Positions 62,012 to 64,000 of a stretch of DNA of 64,000 nt are shown piece after piece (positions within the stretch are counted from its first letter, which is position 1; every line of letters begins with the position of its first letter). The notes beneath the pieces were generated by a model. It did no database searches. It saw nothing but the letters and a program-made list of their open reading frames with translations, and was not told the DNA's origin. The DNA lies in the NCBI RefSeq assembly GCF_000374565.1, contig NZ_KB894698.1, positions 1 to 64,000 of the forward strand, given 5' to 3'. The stretch comes from Siminovitchia fordii DSM 16014 = CIP 108821. GTDB lineage: Bacteria > Bacillota > Bacilli > Bacillales > Bacillaceae_C. Both the position numbers and the translations under genes were made by a program.

Positions 62012-63460
62012 GTGGAGAATTATTTGAATTTTATCGGCGGAGAATGGGTAAGTGCTTCTTCGGGAGAAAAGCATGAACATTTTAATCCGGCAAAACCTTC
62101 CGAAACTATTGGATTTACTGAAATTTCTACAGTAGAAGATGTAGAAAAAGCGATTGAAGCTGCAAATGCTGCGGCAGCGGGTTGGAAAGCGATGTCTTCA
62201 GTTAACCGTGGTGAAATCCTTCGAAAAGCAGCTGATATTTTGGAAGAACGTGCAGACGATATTGCCAAAACTGCTACGCAGGAGATGGGTAAAAGATTTG
62301 TCGAAACAAAAGGTGAAGCACTTAGAGGGGCGTCGATCCTAAGATACTACGCTCAAGAAGGCTATCGCAAAAAAGGAGAAGTTCTTCCTTCGGCAGCGGA
62401 CGGAACCACTTTGCTTTCGGTCCGTGTACCTGTAGGTGTTGTAGCAGCCATTACTCCTTGGAACTTCCCAATTGCCATTCCAATTTGGAAAATAGCTCCT
62501 GCGCTCGTATTCGGTAATCCGGTTGTGTGGAAGCCAGGACAGGAAACAGGAATTACAGCGGCAAAAGTGGCAAAAGTATTTGAAGATGCAGGACTTCCTT
62601 CCGGTGTTCTTAACCTTGTATTGGGCAGGGGCTCTGTAATCGGCGATGTTCTTACAACAAACAAACATGTAGCGGCTGTTACATTCACTGGCTCCAATGC
62701 AGTAGGCCAAAACATTGCAAAACTAGCAACTGAAAGTGGAAAGAAATTCCAATTGGAACTTGGCGGTAAAAACCCGGCTGTTGTACTAGCGGATGCAAAC
62801 CTAGACCTTGCTGCACGCCTCGTTGTGGAAGGTGCTATGAAACAGACAGGCCAGCGTTGTACTGCAACAAGCCGTGCTTATGTAGAAGCAAGCATATACG
62901 AAGAGTTTGTTGAAAAAGTGATTGAAAATGCCAAACAAATCACAATCGGTAATGGGCTTGAAGATGGGATCACAATGGGTCCTGTTGCATCCAAAAAGCA
63001 ATTTGAAACAGTTACAGGCTATATCCAAAAAGGGAAAGACGAAGGGGCTGACCTTCTGTATGGAGGAAGCACGTTGGATATCGATGGAGGATACTACATT
63101 GAGCCGACGATTTTTGGAAATGCTAACCACGAAATGACGATTATGAAGGAAGAAATATTCGGCCCGGTCGTAGCGCTGATGAAAGTGGCTGATTATGACG
63201 AAGCCCTTGAAAAAGCCAATGATACAATTTACGGATTAAGCGCTGCCGTATTTACAAATAGTCTTGAAAAAGCGTTCCATTTCATGGAAAACAGTGAAGT
63301 GGGAATGGTACAGATCAATGGTGAGACTGGGGGTGCTGAACCGCAGGCTCCGTTTGGAGGAACAAAAGCATCTGGTCAAGGTCCGAAAGAACAAGGGCAG
63401 TCAGCTGTTGAGTTCTTTACAACAAACAAGACTGTTACGATTAATCCATTCGCCAAATAA
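62012..63460 (+). CDS. Aldehyde dehydrogenase (alpha-ketoglutaric semialdehyde type)
   Basis: A 482-residue NAD(P) aldehyde dehydrogenase. Catalytic Glu in FQLELGGKNPAVVL near 255, catalytic Cys in TGQRCTATSRAYV near 290, EEIFGPVVALMK near 385, and the end PFGGTKASGQGPKEQG. ITPWNFPIAIPIWKIAPAL and the overall pattern fit 2,5-dioxovalerate/alpha-ketoglutaric semialdehyde dehydrogenases (YcbD-like). GTG 62012 is preferred: AGGGAGAG lies at proper distance and MENYLNFIGGEW is a usual N-terminus. ATG 61970 in the same frame has no good ribosome binding site. Confidence 0.85.
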   Translation: MENYLNFIGGEWVSASSGEKHEHFNPAKPSETIGFTEISTVEDVEKAIEAANAAAAGWKAMSSVNRGEILRKAADILEERADDIAKTATQEMGKRFVETKGEALRGASILRYYAQEGYRKKGEVLPSAADGTTLLSVRVPVGVVAAITPWNFPIAIPIWKIAPALVFGNPVVWKPGQETGITAAKVAKVFEDAGLPSGVLNLVLGRGSVIGDVLTTNKHVAAVTFTGSNAVGQNIAKLATESGKKFQLELGGKNPAVVLADANLDLAARLVVEGAMKQTGQRCTATSRAYVEASIYEEFVEKVIENAKQITIGNGLEDGITMGPVASKKQFETVTGYIQKGKDEGADLLYGGSTLDIDGGYYIEPTIFGNANHEMTIMKEEIFGPVVALMKVADYDEALEKANDTIYGLSAAVFTNSLEKAFHFMENSEVGMVQINGETGGAEPQAPFGGTKASGQGPKEQGQSAVEFFTTNKTVTINPFAK

Positions 63461-63472
63461 TAAAGTGTTTCA

Positions 63473-63508
63473 CCTGCCGAAAGTGAAAGTCTTTCGGCAG
63501 GATTCTTA
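63473..63508 (+). terminator. Intrinsic terminator after the aldehyde dehydrogenase
   Basis: CCTGCCGAAAG pairs with CTTTCGGCAGG around a seven-base loop; a short T-rich tail follows. Confidence 0.75.
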
Positions 63509-63510
63509 AT

Positions 63511-63672
63511 AGAAAAGCGAAAGCGTCTGATCATCAACGTACAGACTGGAGCGACTCTGACGAGATAAAGGAAACACGGCGAAGTGCGGACCTCCTGTCC
63601 ACCGTAGCCGATGTTGACTTATCGTAGGAAGAGAAGTGAAGTCTGCTAGTCGATAGACGCTGAAGCTAGCCA
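63511..63672 (+). repeat. Dispersed intergenic repeat, unit 1
   Basis: About 160 bases, starting AGAAAAGCGAAAGCGTCT and ending AGACGCTGAAGCTAGCC, so the ends can pair (GCGTCT with AGACGC). The next unit begins at once with the same head. Open frames inside it are artefacts. Confidence 0.85.
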
Positions 63673-63897
63673 ATAAGAAAAGCGAAAGCGTCTGATCATC
63701 AACGTACAGACTGGAGCGACTCTGAGGAGATAAAGGAAACACGGCGAAGTGCGGACCTCCTGTCCGTCGGCAGGCTTAATACGCGACATCCTGTCGCTTC
63801 GCTTGCACTAGGACCTCCTGTCCGTCGAAGCCGATGTTGACTTATCGTAGGAAGAGAAGTGAAGTCTGCTAGTCGATAGACGCTGAAGCTAGCCAAT
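63673..63897 (+). repeat. Dispersed intergenic repeat, unit 2 with internal insertion
   Basis: Nearly identical to unit 1 but longer by about 60 bases: after GGACCTCCTGTCC an extra segment (GCAGGCTTAATACGCGACA, and so on) ends in a second GGACCTCCTGTCC before the units realign. A third head (AAAAAGCGAAAGAG) starts at about 63898 and soon diverges; the final 100 bases hold a CAAAGCG/CGCTTTG inverted repeat and no gene. Confidence 0.85.
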
Positions 63898-64000
63898 AAA
63901 AAAAGCGAAAGAGTTTTTCAATAACGGACGATAGTCAAAGCGCTTGCTCGACCACCAAGTCCGCTTTGAGGAATTAGTGTTTTTGGGAAAAGGAAGAATA

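Noticed and set aside
63511-63897. CRISPR-like or tandem gene array at the right edge
   Set aside because: The units are ~160-225 bases with paired ends and no regular spacers; they are dispersed intergenic repeats.

Overview
The window looks like chromosome from a low-GC Gram-positive rod of the Bacillaceae. It has AT-rich intergenic DNA, strong AGGAGG-type ribosome binding sites, frequent TTG/GTG starts, lipoprotein signal peptides, many intrinsic terminators and a dispersed intergenic repeat typical of such genomes. No rRNA, tRNA, CRISPR array, intact insertion sequence or phage was seen. Nearly all genes concern uptake and breakdown of small organic nitrogen or carbon compounds, so this reads as a catabolic/accessory region. 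The genus is not determinable from the sequence alone.

Layout. 0.2-8.3 kb: an ectoine/hydroxyectoine-type degradation operon (DoeA hydrolase, EutC-like protein, M20D deacylase in the place of DoeB, DoeC-type aldehyde dehydrogenase, BCCT transporter, DoeD-type aminotransferase). 8.7-10.1 kb: a sulfur-relay-like trio (TusA-like, DsrE-like, TusA-OsmC fusion). 10.1-11.6 kb: a truncated metE-like fragment run into a MerR regulator whose start is lost. 11.7-16.9 kb: a GAF-LuxR regulator divergent from a Baeyer-Villiger monooxygenase, SDR, esterase and HAD cluster; the esterase and HAD genes are broken by an inversion. 17.4-19.8 kb: ROK repressor and split chromate transporter.

19.9-30.4 kb: a two-component system (solute-binding-type sensor kinase plus sigma-54 activator) followed by two TRAP-TAXI transporters. 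The second solute-binding protein is circularly permuted: its two sequence halves are in swapped order behind an intact lipoprotein signal. This is the most unusual object in the window. 30.6-38.8 kb: a sigma-54 activator, PxpB/PxpC-like and HyuA/HyuB-like genes. 39-41.6 kb: SDR, RraA-like aldolase, nitrilase. 41.6-53.2 kb: aminotransferase, APC permease, two YtcJ-type amidohydrolases, SSS symporter, carbamoylase-type amidase and a third sigma-54 activator. Two of these operons have near-identical -24/-12 promoters with a shared upstream palindrome.

53.3-64 kb: a leader-like RNA and a tiny Cys-rich protein; an acyl-CoA dehydrogenase-like gene divergent from a polar amino acid/cystine-type ABC transporter; argJ and an ArgA-like acetyltransferase; a second copy of the leader-like RNA; a semialdehyde dehydrogenase; and tandem intergenic repeats. 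An inverted copy of the repeat lies at the left edge.

In sum, transporters and hydrolases are arranged as substrate-specific modules, several switched by sigma-54 activators, with rearrangement scars at 10.3 kb and 15.9-16.3 kb.
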